Of a DNA stretch of 49,749 bases, positions 31,933-41,024 are shown piece by piece. The notes below the pieces were generated by a model. The model was given only the letters and a program-made list of their open reading frames with translations, was not told the DNA's origin and did no database searches. The position numbers and the translations under genes are program-made. Numbering within the stretch: the stretch's first letter is position 1; each line of letters opens with the position of its first letter. Origin of the DNA: Bacillota bacterium. Its GTDB lineage: Bacteria; Bacillota; Sulfobacillia; Sulfobacillales; JAIMBI01. The stretch lies in contig JAKATP010000008.1 in NCBI GenBank assembly GCA_021818685.1, positions 1 to 49,749 on the forward strand. Reading direction: 5' to 3'.

Positions 31933-33456
31933 ATGGGGGAGCGTGACCGTCTTTACGCGATCCTGGCCGGCGCCGTCGGGGCAGGACTCACGTTTTCGGC
32001 TTGGATGGGCGTGAACATCCTCCCCGTTTTGCTCATTGCGGGGCTCATCGGCGTCGTGCTGGCGAGCCGGATGTTCTATCAGGGCGGCTTTAAGAGTCGG
32101 CTCGTCGCCGCGCCTCGACTGGCGTCCGGCTCCGTGCCGGGAGTCGGATTCGCTGACGTCGGGGGACAAGAGGCCGCCAAACGCGAACTCATGGAAGCCC
32201 TCGAGTTTATCCGGGCACCGGAGCGCATCCGCGAGCTCGGCATCCGCCCCTTGAAGGGTGTCCTATTCAGCGGTCCTCCCGGAACCGGGAAGACCCTTCT
32301 GGCGAAGGCGGCCGCCAACTATACCCAGTCAAGCTTTCTCGCGGCCAGCGGCTCCGAGTTTGTGGAAATGTACGCGGGCGTGGGCGCCCAGCGCGTTCGC
32401 CAGTTGTTTGCAGAGGCCCGGCGGCTCGCACGTCGGGAAGGCCACGGGACCGCTATCATCTTTATCGACGAAATCGAAGTGATGGCCGGGAGGCGGGGAC
32501 GTCACGAAAGCCACCTCGAGTACGACCAGACCTTAAACCAGCTGTTGGTGGAAATGGACGGCATGGAGAGTACGGGCGGCACCGGGGGCCGTGAAGGGTC
32601 TGATGCGGTTCGCATCCTCGTGATGGCAGCCAGCAACCGGCCGGATCTTCTGGACGCGGCCCTGATGCGACCGGGCCGGTTTGACCGGGTGGTACGCGTG
32701 GACCTTCCGGATCGCCACGCCCGTGAGCACATCCTACGCATCCACTGCCAGAATAAGCCGCTCGAGTCTGATGTGAACCTCACCGCCCTGGCTGCTGAGA
32801 CCTGGGGATTCTCGGGTGCCCACTTGGAAAGCGTCACCAACGAGGCAGCAATCGCGGCGCTCAGGCGCGGCGCACGCCGCCTATCGCGCGTCGACTTCGC
32901 CGAGGCGATCGACAAGGTGATGCTCGGGGAACGGATGGACCGTGCGGTGTCGGAAGGGGAGCGCCGACGGGTGGCGGTGCACGAAGGGGGCCACGCCCTG
33001 GTCAGCGAGCTCGTGCGCCCAGGGTCGGTGGCGACGGTGACGGTAGTGCCCCGGGGCCTTGCGCTCGGGCATGTCCGCCAGGGTCAGGATGAAGATCCAG
33101 TGCTGAAGACGCGCGTCGATCTGGAAGCCGAGATGGCCGTGTGTCTGGCGGGCGCGGCGGCCGAAGAGCTCTTGCTGGGCGCCCGCTCCACCGGAGCGTC
33201 GAGCGACTTTGAGCAGGCGACCGAAATCGGGCGCCGTCTGGTGCTGGCGGGGTTGTCCGATCTCGGTCCCCTCGATCCTGACCTTATCGGGCAAGGCGAG
33301 CTCTGGGAGGCGGTTCGCGGTCTGTTGAATGGCGCTCGGCAGCGGGCGAGCACCTTGCTGGAGGACCGGACCGAGCTGTTGTCGTGGTTGGCCGACCGAC
33401 TCCTCGAACAGGAGACCGTTGCCGGCTCTGAGCTGCGATCGTGGCTGGCCGCCTAA
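31933..33456 (+). CDS. FtsH-like AAA+ zinc metalloprotease with reduced membrane region
   Basis: This 507-residue protein has two closely spaced membrane segments at the N-terminus (LYAILAGAVGAGLTFSAW; ILPVLLIAGLIGVVLAS). An AAA module follows with GVLFSGPPGTGKTLLAKAAA (Walker A), AIIFIDEIEVMAGRRG (Walker B) and ALMRPGRFDRVVRVDLPDR (second region of homology). The protease domain has zinc site VAVHEGGHALVSEL (HExxH, about residue 350) and SSDFEQATEIGRRLV. Normal FtsH has ~70 extracytoplasmic residues between its helices and is over 600 long; here that domain is absent. It may be a specialised second FtsH. ATG 31933 follows AAGAAGG. Confidence 0.9.
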   Translation: MGERDRLYAILAGAVGAGLTFSAWMGVNILPVLLIAGLIGVVLASRMFYQGGFKSRLVAAPRLASGSVPGVGFADVGGQEAAKRELMEALEFIRAPERIRELGIRPLKGVLFSGPPGTGKTLLAKAAANYTQSSFLAASGSEFVEMYAGVGAQRVRQLFAEARRLARREGHGTAIIFIDEIEVMAGRRGRHESHLEYDQTLNQLLVEMDGMESTGGTGGREGSDAVRILVMAASNRPDLLDAALMRPGRFDRVVRVDLPDRHAREHILRIHCQNKPLESDVNLTALAAETWGFSGAHLESVTNEAAIAALRRGARRLSRVDFAEAIDKVMLGERMDRAVSEGERRRVAVHEGGHALVSELVRPGSVATVTVVPRGLALGHVRQGQDEDPVLKTRVDLEAEMAVCLAGAAAEELLLGARSTGASSDFEQATEIGRRLVLAGLSDLGPLDPDLIGQGELWEAVRGLLNGARQRASTLLEDRTELLSWLADRLLEQETVAGSELRSWLAA

Positions 33457-33513
33457 AGCCCCCTCCCAAAACCAGTAAGATAGAGGAAACGGACGCGGCG
33501 GGGGGCTTCGCCG

Positions 33514-34773
33514 ATGTGGGAGACGAGCGTGATCGTCGCGGTCGGGGACGAGGTGTTGACGGGGGAGGTCCTCAACACCAACGGCGCCTGGCTTGGTCAG
33601 GCGTTGCTGGCGGCCGGATCGCGGGTGACACAGCAGGTGCTGGTGCCCGATGATGAGGCGGCTATCCGGGACACGCTCCTGTCCGCATGGCAGACGGCCG
33701 ACCTCGTCGTCCTGGTGGGTGGGCTCGGGCCCACCCCGGACGACCGAACGCGCGACGGGGTGGCGGCCGCTCTGGGTGTTGGCATGGCGGTGGACCCGCT
33801 GCTGGAAGCCCGGATTCGCCTGCGACACGGACGTCACCCTGGCAGTGAGGCCTCAATCCGCCGTCAGAGTCTGGTGCTGGACACGGCCACGGTGCTGCCG
33901 AACCGGGTCGGTACCGCCCCCGGACAACTACTCCTCCGCCAGGATAAAGCCGTGGCGCTCTTACCGGGCCCTCCCTGGGAATGTCGCGACGTGGCGGAGG
34001 GCTTCCTCCGTGAGGTGGAGCGCCGCACCGGTCGTCGCATCGTACGGGCCACCTGGCGCTGCTACGGTCTTACGGAGTCCGAGTTCGCCCATCATTTGGG
34101 CGATCTGCTCACCTCCGGGTCCTTTAGGGCGGGCGTGTACGTGCGACCTGGGGTCGTCGAGCTCCGTCTTGAGGCATCCTTAGGCGACGATGCGGCCGAG
34201 GCCATGGAACTTCTGTCCCGCGCCGGCGCGGAGGCCCGGTCGCGGGTACCCGTACCGCTGTATGACGACCAGGTGCCCATCGAGCCCGCACGCCTCATCG
34301 ACGCGCTCGCCCGACGGGGTGAGACCGTGAGTCTGGCCGAGTCGCTGACCGGCGGGTTGCTCGCGGCCGAGCTCACGGACGTGCCGGGGGCGTCCGCGGT
34401 GGTCCTCGATGGACAGGTTGTGTATACTGACGAGGCTAAAGTCCGGTTGGGCATCGATCGGCACCTCCTGGCGGAGGCCGGTGCGGTCAGCGAACCGGTG
34501 GCGCGGGCCTTGGCGGAATTGAGCCGGCAGCGGAGCGGGGCAACTTGGGGCCTCGGCCTGACAGGATACGCCGGACCGTCGGGAGGAACGACGAGCGACC
34601 CCGTGGGCACATACTATTGCGCGGTGGCGGGGCAGAACGGCACCGTGGTTCATCGGCGCCGAACGAGGTCCGGCCGGGAAGTTGTGCGCCTGGCTGCGGC
34701 AGAGACGGCCCGCTTTCTTTTGGCCAGGGAGCTCGTCACTGGCCCCAATTTAGATAGTGAGGATGACAGATGA
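33514..34773 (+). CDS. cinA: CinA-like protein (MoaB-like domain + NMN deamidase-like domain)
   Basis: This 419-residue two-domain protein starts with the MoaB/MogA-like half (VAVGDEVLTGEVLNTNGAWLGQALL; VVLVGGLGPTPDDRTRDGVAAAL; LLPGPPWECRDV). The C-terminal CinA domain has SLAESLTGGLLAAELTDVPGASAVVLDGQVVYTDEAKVRLGI and WGLGLTGYAGPSGG. CinA proteins act in pyridine-nucleotide salvage (NMN deamidase, ADP-ribose pyrophosphatase). The usual AESCTGG reads AESLTGG. It lies before recA, as in Bacillus, and overlaps the helicase start. Confidence 0.92.
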   Translation: MWETSVIVAVGDEVLTGEVLNTNGAWLGQALLAAGSRVTQQVLVPDDEAAIRDTLLSAWQTADLVVLVGGLGPTPDDRTRDGVAAALGVGMAVDPLLEARIRLRHGRHPGSEASIRRQSLVLDTATVLPNRVGTAPGQLLLRQDKAVALLPGPPWECRDVAEGFLREVERRTGRRIVRATWRCYGLTESEFAHHLGDLLTSGSFRAGVYVRPGVVELRLEASLGDDAAEAMELLSRAGAEARSRVPVPLYDDQVPIEPARLIDALARRGETVSLAESLTGGLLAAELTDVPGASAVVLDGQVVYTDEAKVRLGIDRHLLAEAGAVSEPVARALAELSRQRSGATWGLGLTGYAGPSGGTTSDPVGTYYCAVAGQNGTVVHRRRTRSGREVVRLAAAETARFLLARELVTGPNLDSEDDR

Positions 34774-36380
34774 CGTCAGACACGATAGTGAGCGGATTTA
34801 AGGAAATGGGTCTGAGCGCCGCGGTCATGCGCGCCGTTCAGGACATGGGGTTCGAAGAACCGTCGCCGATCCAGGCACAGACCATCCCCACCATCATGGA
34901 GGGGCGGGACCTCATAGGGCAGGCTCAGACCGGGACGGGCAAGACGGCCGCGTTCGGTATCCCGATCGTGGAGCGCATCGACCATCGAAGCCGGAAGGTG
35001 CAGGCGCTGGTCTTGGCCCCCACCCGTGAACTGGCGGTGCAGGTGGCGGAGGAGCTGACCAAGATCGGCCGTCACACGGTGCTGCGCGTCCTGCCGATCT
35101 TCGGCGGACAATCGTACGATCGTCAAATCCGGGCGCTCGAGCACGGGGTTCAGGTCGTGATTGGCACGCCGGGCCGCGTCATTGACCACATTCATCGAGG
35201 GACTTTGAAGCTGGATCAGGTGCGCATGGTCGTGCTGGACGAAGCTGACGAGATGCTCGATATGGGCTTCATCGAGGACGTGGAGTTTATTCTCCAGCAG
35301 CTGCCGGCGGAACGGCAGACGCTGTTGTTCTCCGCCACCGTTCCGCCACCCATCGCGCGGCTTGCGCAGCGCCATCTGAACAACCCCGCGCATGTGGAGA
35401 TTAATCCGGAACGGTTGACGGTGCCGCAGACCGAACAGTGGTATTACGAGGTGCGCGAACACGAAAAGGCCGAGACCCTGTCCCGGGTACTGGACGTCGA
35501 GGGGGCGGAGCGCACCATCGTGTTCTGTCGCACCAAGCGCCGCGTCGACGAGCTGACGGAGGCACTGCAGGCGCGTGGTTATTCGGCCGAGGCCTTGCAC
35601 GGCGATCTCAACCAGACCCAACGCCTGCGGGTGTTGAAGCGCTTTAAGGATGGTTCCACCGAGATCCTGGTGGCTACTGATGTGGCGGCCCGGGGACTTG
35701 ACATTGAAAACGTCACCCATGTGGTCAACTACGATTTGCCGCAGGACCTGGAGGGATACGTGCACCGCATCGGCCGTACCGGACGGGCGGGCCGCTCGGG
35801 AACGGCCATCAGCATGGTCCACCCGAAGGAACTCCGCCAGATCCGGACGATGGAGCGGGTGCTCCGCATCCACATCGCCCGCCGCCCGGTGCCGAGTCCG
35901 GCCGACGTGGCCGAAAAGCAAAGGGAGGCACTGCGGGCCCGACTCAGCGAGGAGATCGAACGGGGAGTCTTGCCCGAGTACCGGGAAGTGGCCCTCGAAT
36001 TGGCGGATGACTACGATTCCGTTGATGTGGCCGCGGCGGCGCTAAGGCTCCTGAACGACCGCGGGCGGGAGACCAAGGAGACGGCCTCCTTTGGTGACAC
36101 CGGCGCCGAGCGGGGCATGGTGCGGCTCTTCATGAGCCTGGGCCGCATCGACCGAGTCGGACCGTCCGACATCGTCCGTGGCATCGCGGAGGGCTCCGGC
36201 ATCGCGGGCAGCGTGATTGGCCTTATCGACATCTACGACCGCTTCACCTTCGTGGAGGTGCCGGTCGACGTGGCCGACAAGGTACTGGCGTCCCAGCCAC
36301 ATCTGTCGATCCGCGGCAAGCCGGTCAACATGGAGCCGGCGCGGCCGCGGGAGGAGTCTATGGGTCGATCGCGAATATAG
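34770..36380 (+). CDS. cshA: DEAD-box ATP-dependent RNA helicase (CshA/DeaD-like)
   Basis: This 536-residue helicase starts with Q motif [86 protein letters not shown] and [13 protein letters not shown] follow. The C-terminus ([30 protein letters not shown], with [15 protein letters not shown]) resembles the DbpA/CsdA RNA-binding fold. It unwinds RNA during decay or ribosome assembly and may work with RNase J. It is inserted between cinA and recA, which are usually neighbours. ATG 34770 overlaps the cinA stop. Confidence 0.92.
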   Translation: MTSDTIVSGFKEMGLSAAVMRAVQDMGFEEPSPIQAQTIPTIMEGRDLIGQAQTGTGKTAAFGIPIVERIDHRSRKVQALVLAPTRELAVQVAEELTKIGRHTVLRVLPIFGGQSYDRQIRALEHGVQVVIGTPGRVIDHIHRGTLKLDQVRMVVLDEADEMLDMGFIEDVEFILQQLPAERQTLLFSATVPPPIARLAQRHLNNPAHVEINPERLTVPQTEQWYYEVREHEKAETLSRVLDVEGAERTIVFCRTKRRVDELTEALQARGYSAEALHGDLNQTQRLRVLKRFKDGSTEILVATDVAARGLDIENVTHVVNYDLPQDLEGYVHRIGRTGRAGRSGTAISMVHPKELRQIRTMERVLRIHIARRPVPSPADVAEKQREALRARLSEEIERGVLPEYREVALELADDYDSVDVAAAALRLLNDRGRETKETASFGDTGAERGMVRLFMSLGRIDRVGPSDIVRGIAEGSGIAGSVIGLIDIYDRFTFVEVPVDVADKVLASQPHLSIRGKPVNMEPARPREESMGRSRI

Positions 36381-36387
36381 TCGCGAT
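36368..36387. promoter_or_regulatory. Inverted repeat upstream of recA
   Basis: ATCGCGA-atatag-TCGCGAT is a perfect 7-bp inverted repeat with an AT-only-core spacer. It spans the cshA stop and ends 22 bp before the recA ATG. It does not match the Bacillus LexA box (CGAAC-N4-GTTCG). It could be an operator or an mRNA hairpin in the leader. Confidence 0.4.
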
Positions 36388-36409
36388 TCAAGCCGAGGGA
36401 GGACGCCCG

Positions 36410-37444
36410 ATGGCGATGGAGCGCGAGAAGGCCCTGGACCTTGCCCTGGCCCAGATTGAAAAGCAGTTCGGCAAGGGTTCCATCATGCGGATGGGCGAAG
36501 CCGCCGGCCGGTTGACCGTGGACGTCATCGCGACCGGCGCCCTCGCCCTGGATCTGGCGCTCGGCGTCGGGGGACTGCCTCGCGGCCGGGTGGTGGAGAT
36601 TTTCGGGCAGGAGTCATCCGGCAAAACCACGGTCGCCCTGCACGTGATTGCCGAAGCGCAGCGCAACGGGGGCATTGCGGCCTTCATTGACGCCGAGCAC
36701 GCTCTCGACCCGGGCTATGCCGCCCGCGTGGGAGTGGACCTCGATCAGCTCCTCATCTCCCAGCCGGACACGGGGGAGCAGGCCCTCGAGATTGCCGAAG
36801 CCTTGGTACGTTCCGGTGCGGTCGACGTCGTGGTGGTGGACTCCGTGGCGGCCCTCGTGCCACGGGCGGAGATTGAGGGAGAAATGGGAGATGCGCACGT
36901 CGGCCTGCAGGCCAGGCTCATGAGCCAGGCCCTGCGCAAGCTGACGGGGGCGATCTCGAAGTCCCACACCATCGCCATTTTCATCAACCAGATCCGGGAG
37001 AAGGTCGGGGTCATGTTCGGCAACCCCGAGACGACTCCGGGAGGTCGGGCACTCAAGTTTTACGCCTCCGTGCGGCTGGAAGTGCGTCGAGCCGAGACCT
37101 TGAAGAGCGGTAATGACGTCATCGGCAACCGTACGCGCGTGAAGGTGGTCAAGAACAAGGTGGCACCGCCCTTCCGCCAGGCGGAATTTGACATTCTGTA
37201 CGGAGAGGGTATTTCCCGTGAGGGAAGCCTGCTCGACATGGCGACCGACGGCGGGCTGGTGCAGAAGAGTGGCGCGTGGTATTCCTACGGGGACTTGCGC
37301 CTCGGCCAGGGGCGCGAGAGTGCCCGTGACTACCTCAAAGAAAATCCTGATCTCGCTCGTGAGATCGAAACGAAGATCCGGGCGTCTATGCTACCGGCGC
37401 CCGAGGCGCCAGATGTGCCGGACGCGGATGTTGACAAGCAGTGA
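36410..37444 (+). CDS. recA: Recombinase RecA
   Basis: RecA (344 residues) forms nucleoprotein filaments for homologous recombination and SOS induction. Canonical parts are [11 protein letters not shown], Walker [16 protein letters not shown] (~residue 65), [25 protein letters not shown] and Walker [25 protein letters not shown]. Loop 2 is [37 protein letters not shown], and [15 protein letters not shown] is typical of the C-terminal domain. No intein or truncation is seen. ATG 36410 follows GAGGA. The end overlaps recX by 17 bp, which ties the regulator's translation to recA. Confidence 0.97.
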   Translation: MAMEREKALDLALAQIEKQFGKGSIMRMGEAAGRLTVDVIATGALALDLALGVGGLPRGRVVEIFGQESSGKTTVALHVIAEAQRNGGIAAFIDAEHALDPGYAARVGVDLDQLLISQPDTGEQALEIAEALVRSGAVDVVVVDSVAALVPRAEIEGEMGDAHVGLQARLMSQALRKLTGAISKSHTIAIFINQIREKVGVMFGNPETTPGGRALKFYASVRLEVRRAETLKSGNDVIGNRTRVKVVKNKVAPPFRQAEFDILYGEGISREGSLLDMATDGGLVQKSGAWYSYGDLRLGQGRESARDYLKENPDLAREIETKIRASMLPAPEAPDVPDADVDKQ

Positions 37445-37913
37445 TGAGGGATACAAGGCCGCCCTCCGCTGGTTAGCTCGACGCTCTCTGACCCGCGCTG
37501 AGGTCACCCAGCGCCTGCAGCGGGCGGGCGTGGCCGATGTTGATGCCGTCCTCGACCGTTTGGTGCAAAATCGCTGGCTCTCCGATCAGGCTGTTGCAGA
37601 CTCGGAGGCCCATGAAGCCGCACGCCGCCGTCTTGGGCCCGCACGGCTTGCCGCTCGTCTGCGGCACCGGGGAGTGGATCCTGCCGTGGCCCGGGAGGTG
37701 CTGGAGGCCCTTTCGCCCGCAGAGGTAGAAGAGCGCGCGCGCCAGGCTGTCAAAGGCGTAATATCAAAAGAGGGTGTACCCCGCGACCCGCGTACCCGTG
37801 AGAGGCTGGTTCGCCGACTCCTGCGGCTCGGGTTTTCGGGCCCGGTGGTGGCCAAGGTTCTGGCCGGGATGCCGGAGGCGTCGTCTGCAGATGAAGGGGG
37901 GACCGAATGGTGA
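37428..37913 (+). CDS. recX: RecX family regulator of RecA
   Basis: This basic helical protein of about 161 residues has the tandem three-helix repeats of Rec[77 protein letters not shown] and [21 protein letters not shown] are visible. RecX binds RecA filaments and limits their growth. The start is set at ATG 37428 inside the recA end; the upstream part of the track ORF is a recA shadow. No strong RBS is present, consistent with translational coupling to recA. Confidence 0.85.
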   Translation: MLTSSDEGYKAALRWLARRSLTRAEVTQRLQRAGVADVDAVLDRLVQNRWLSDQAVADSEAHEAARRRLGPARLAARLRHRGVDPAVAREVLEALSPAEVEERARQAVKGVISKEGVPRDPRTRERLVRRLLRLGFSGPVVAKVLAGMPEASSADEGGTEW

Positions 37914-38020
37914 AAAGACCCCTGATCCGAAACCTGAAAGAGGGGCAGACCCGGTCGATGCGGGCCTTCGCCATAACGGTCACCGAGGAGACGCCTTTTA
38001 CGACGCCTCCTCTCGTATGA
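37907..38020 (+). pseudogene. Small ORF, N-terminal fragment resembling a YhaM-type OB fold
   Basis: The 37-codon ORF reads [29 protein letters not shown] and then TPFTTPPLV. It starts behind AAGGGGGG and overlaps the recX stop. 'IRDLKEGQxVxGxFxVxExE' is how YhaM-like 3'-5' exoribonucleases begin. In another frame, just past the stop, SRMSLLLRLQERGLT resembles the next OB strand ('YLxLxLQDRTG'). This suggests the stub of a nuclease gene, cut short and frameshifted. A genuine short peptide cannot be excluded. Confidence 0.35.
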
Positions 38021-38054
38021 GCCTTCTGCTGCGGCTCCAAGAAAGGGGTTTGAC

Positions 38055-38576
38055 ATGGGGCAGTTCCGTAGTCCGAACGGCTGGGGCACCAGCCCGCGCG
38101 GCGTCGGTGCGCTGATTGCCGTGCTCGTGCGGTACCCGGAAGTATCGAGCCTCGACTACCAGGCCGATCAGGGTGTCCTCACCCTGACAGTGTCGTGCCG
38201 GAGCGCGCTCACGTCCGAATCGTTCGCCCACATCCAAACTGCTTGGACCGAAGGGCTCGGCATGTATCGGGACTGCCTTCACCAGGCGCCGCCCCGCATT
38301 GCGGCGCTGGCGGTGGACGTCATGGACTCGGTTTCCAACCTGATCGTCACTCGCGACGTCGAGTCGTTGACGGTAGAGGAAGTTGGACTCACCATCGAAA
38401 TCCTGCGGGAGGAGACCGGCGGAGATCTCGTTTCGGATCCGGCGGATCTGGTCGAGGAAGAACTGTTGGCGCAGGAAGAAAATATTCAAGCCACCCTCGA
38501 AAGTCTCCGGGACAGTCCCGGTGGCCGTCTCTTCGCCCTGCGCGAAGAAGGTCGTGTGCTGGTCTTTAATAGCTGA
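38055..38576 (+). CDS. Unknown conserved-looking acidic protein between recX and ymdB
   Basis: This 173-residue cytosolic protein is not from a family I recognise. The first half is predicted alpha/beta (VGALIAVLVRYPEVSSLDYQADQGVLTLTVSC) and the second half is acidic and helical (VDVMDSVSNLIVTRDVESLTVEEVGLTIEIL; DLVEEELLAQEENIQATLESL). It ends with RLFALREEGRVLVFNS. ATG 38055 follows AAAGGGG at six bases. It is ten bases upstream of ymdB and likely co-expressed. In Bacillus this slot holds rny; this is not RNase Y. Confidence 0.75.
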   Translation: MGQFRSPNGWGTSPRGVGALIAVLVRYPEVSSLDYQADQGVLTLTVSCRSALTSESFAHIQTAWTEGLGMYRDCLHQAPPRIAALAVDVMDSVSNLIVTRDVESLTVEEVGLTIEILREETGGDLVSDPADLVEEELLAQEENIQATLESLRDSPGGRLFALREEGRVLVFNS

Positions 38577-38586
38577 GGTGTCGTCG

Positions 38587-39363
38587 ATGCGGGTGCTCCT
38601 GATTGGCGACGTGGTGGGACGGCCCGGCCGGCGCATTGTGCATGAGCGCCTCCCGGAACTCATCGACCGGTACGCCATCGACTTCGTTGTCGCCAACGGT
38701 GAGAACGCCGCCGGGGGCAATGGGCTTACGCATGAAGTGGCGGATCAGCTGTGGGCAGATGGTATCGACGTCCTGACCTCCGGCAATCACATCTTCGACA
38801 AGCGCGAGGTTCTCGACTTCATCGATGACAGTGAACAAGTTGTGCGTCCACTCAACTACCCGACCGGAGTCCCGGGGCGGGGCCTGACGGTGCGGACGGC
38901 GCGCAATGGGGAGCGCGTCGCGGTCTTAAACGTGTCCGGCCGAAGCTTTATGCCGGCCCAGTACGAAGATCCCTTCACGGCGGTGGACGAGGCCCTCACG
39001 AGCCTCGAGCCAGTGGACGCCTTGTTGGTGGACATGCACGCGGAGACGACCTCGGAGAAAATGGCGCTGGGCTGGTATCTCGATGGCCGGGCATCCGTTG
39101 TGGTCGGTACGCATACCCACGTGCAGACGGCCGACGAACGGATTCTTCCGCGAGGCACCGGCTTCCTGACCGATCTGGGCATGACGGGGCCCTACAACTC
39201 CGTCCTCGGTGTGCGTACGGAGCTCGTATTGGAAAAGCTGCGCCGGCAGATGCCGGTCCGCTTCGAGACCGCGAACGGACCGGCCCAGCTGTGCGGACTG
39301 ATGGCGACCGTAAAAGGCGGCCTGAGTACCGAACTCGAGCGCTTATTCATCCGAGAAAGCTAA
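38587..39363 (+). CDS. ymdB: YmdB family metallophosphoesterase
   Basis: This 258-residue enzyme is a TIGR00282-type phosphodiesterase. In Bacillus it acts on 2',3'-cyclic nucleotides and influences biofilm and nanotube behaviour. Metal-site motifs are LLIGDVVGRPGRR, VVANGENAAGGNGLT, LTSGNHIFDKREVLDFI, DMHAETTSEKMALGWYLDG and VVGTHTHVQTADERILP, and FLTDLGMTGPYNSVLGV is typical. The start at ATG 38587 has GAGGTG upstream; the track start lies in the previous gene. It is part of the recA-recX downstream group. Confidence 0.93.
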   Translation: MRVLLIGDVVGRPGRRIVHERLPELIDRYAIDFVVANGENAAGGNGLTHEVADQLWADGIDVLTSGNHIFDKREVLDFIDDSEQVVRPLNYPTGVPGRGLTVRTARNGERVAVLNVSGRSFMPAQYEDPFTAVDEALTSLEPVDALLVDMHAETTSEKMALGWYLDGRASVVVGTHTHVQTADERILPRGTGFLTDLGMTGPYNSVLGVRTELVLEKLRRQMPVRFETANGPAQLCGLMATVKGGLSTELERLFIRES

Positions 39364-39377
39364 GGGGGACGGCCGAT

Positions 39378-40352
39378 ATGCAGTGGCACGGACGGACGCT
39401 TCATACCGTGGATACGCATGCCGACAGCCTGGGTGCCACGGTGCGTGGGGAGCGCCGGGTGACCGAGCGGCACGAAGAGGGGCAGCTCGATCTCCCACGC
39501 ATGCGGGAGGCAGGACACACCCTCCAGTTCTTTTCCTGCTTTGTGGAGCCCGCCTACAAACCCGAACGGTCGCTTCCGCGTCTTCTCCAGTACATCGACG
39601 CCTTCTGGCAGGAGGTGGGGGAGGATGCCTCCGCCGTGGTGGTGACCGGCCGCGAAAGTCTCGACCGGCTTCTTACCACCACCGGGGCCGTGGGGGGCGC
39701 CATATCCGTGGAAGGTGCCGAGGCCCTCGCGACCGATGAGTTCCGTCTTCGCACGCTCTGGCGCCTCGGGGTCCGTCTCGTGTCCTTTACCTGGAACCAG
39801 CGCAATGCGCTGGCTGACGGTGCCGGCGAGGACCCGGGCGGCGGAGGTCTGTCCCGCGCCGGCCGCACCATGGTCCAGGCCATGAACCGGATAGGCATGG
39901 TGCTGGATGTGTCCCATATCGCTGAGCGAGGATTTTGGGACATCATGGACGTGACGGAGAGGGCGCCCATCGCATCCCATTCCAACTGCCGCGCCCTGTG
40001 CGACCATCGGCGGAACCTGTCTGACGCGCAAGTGCGGGCGCTGGCGGAAAAGGGCGGCGTCCAGGGGATCGCGTTCGTCACGGACTTTCTGGGCGGCCGG
40101 CACGATTTGGAGCGGGTCGGTGACCACGTCCTCCACCAGCTAGAGGTGGTGGGAAACGACCGCCACATCGGGCTCGGTTCGGACTTTGATGGCGTGGAGG
40201 AGTATGTGGCGGGGCTCGAAGACGTGACCCGCCTGCCGGCTCTCTTTGACCATCTGAGCCACCGCGGGCTGTCCGACGAGACCATCGCCCGCATCGCCGG
40301 GCAGAATTATATCGACTTTCTATACGAAGCCTGGCCCGCAGGCTCGGAATAA
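39378..40352 (+). CDS. M19 membrane dipeptidase-like metallohydrolase
   Basis: This protein of about 324 residues belongs to the renal dipeptidase family. VDTHADSLG takes the place of the usual DGHND metal motif. VGGAISVEGAEAL (Glu bridging the metals), LGVRLVSFTWNQRNALADG, IGMVLDVSHIAERGFWDIMD, PIASHSNCRALCDHRRNLSD and HIGLGSDFDGVEE follow. It probably cleaves dipeptides containing D- or dehydro-amino acids, perhaps from peptidoglycan turnover. ATG 39378 follows AGGGGG. It begins 15 bp after ymdB. Confidence 0.9.
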   Translation: MQWHGRTLHTVDTHADSLGATVRGERRVTERHEEGQLDLPRMREAGHTLQFFSCFVEPAYKPERSLPRLLQYIDAFWQEVGEDASAVVVTGRESLDRLLTTTGAVGGAISVEGAEALATDEFRLRTLWRLGVRLVSFTWNQRNALADGAGEDPGGGGLSRAGRTMVQAMNRIGMVLDVSHIAERGFWDIMDVTERAPIASHSNCRALCDHRRNLSDAQVRALAEKGGVQGIAFVTDFLGGRHDLERVGDHVLHQLEVVGNDRHIGLGSDFDGVEEYVAGLEDVTRLPALFDHLSHRGLSDETIARIAGQNYIDFLYEAWPAGSE

Positions 40353-40370
40353 TTTCCCAGATGGTGGGTA

Positions 40371-40390
40371 TCCTCCGGTAAAGAGGAGGA
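40371..40390 (+). promoter_or_regulatory. Hairpin sequestering the RBS of the small coiled-coil gene
   Basis: TCCTCC (40371-40376) pairs perfectly with GGAGGA (40385-40390), the Shine-Dalgarno sequence, across an eight-base loop. The start codon follows five bases later. This could switch or damp translation. Confidence 0.45.
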
Positions 40391-40395
40391 AGCGC

Positions 40396-40674
40396 ATGGC
40401 GCAGAAGCCACCGGAGCGCTCGGAGGAGGATACCTTGGAGTGGTGCCTCCTGGAGCTGGAGCGCCTGCACAAGCAGAATCGCGAGCTCCAAGACCGGCTG
40501 CAGATGTTGCGCCTCGGTCGACGCGTCCTCTTGACCCTGCTCGTGCGGGAGGCAGGCGGGCGACATGGACGGCTTCGGGTCGATCCCGCGCACCGGAACT
40601 CGGAGCCGGGTCGGGCCACGCGCACCAAAGTCGTGCGACTCACGGATCTGGTGGACTCGCCGCCATCCGAGTAG
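40396..40674 (+). CDS. Small coiled-coil protein of unknown function
   Basis: This 92-residue protein has a charged N-terminus and a heptad-like helix (EWCLLELERLHKQNRELQDRLQMLRLGRRVLLTLLV). A basic tail ends in RTKVVRLTDLVDSPPSE. The helix suggests dimerisation. It resembles no family I can name with confidence. A strong RBS (GAGGAGGAAG) lies within a hairpin. It is 43 bp after the dipeptidase gene. Confidence 0.65.
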   Translation: MAQKPPERSEEDTLEWCLLELERLHKQNRELQDRLQMLRLGRRVLLTLLVREAGGRHGRLRVDPAHRNSEPGRATRTKVVRLTDLVDSPPSE

Positions 40675-41024
40675 GCGTGGGTTCGCGCATCGGTTTCCCG
40701 ATCATCCCCGTAGCCGCCCAGACTCCGGCGGTTCTTGCGGGCGGCAGCATGGCGCCCGTGGCCGATGGCGTCATCCGACCCCCGTGTATGGCACGAGCGG
40801 GAGGGTTGCCGCGTCGCCATCCCGCACGGCCGAGAGAGGGTGGCCTCGACGGTTCGCATCCGCGGTCCGGCGGCGGGGCGACCCTCCCCCGAACGATCAC
40901 GGGCCTTGGTGCCCATCCGGTCGGGATCCATCAAAGATTGGCGTTCGGATAGTTGGCGCCCCGGATGACCGATTGTGGGGCTTACCGCCGTCGCCTCCGG
41001 GCAGCAAAGAGATCGGAGCGATGG
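40675..41024. other. Intergenic stretch without a recognisable gene
   Basis: This 350-bp gap lies between convergent genes. Several overlapping ORFs exist in all frames but none has a family signature, good RBS or consistent codon use. One plus-strand frame reads IGFPIIPVAAQTPAVLAGGSM, which is protein-like, but it has no start. I saw no clear terminator for either gene. It may be decayed coding sequence. Confidence 0.4.
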
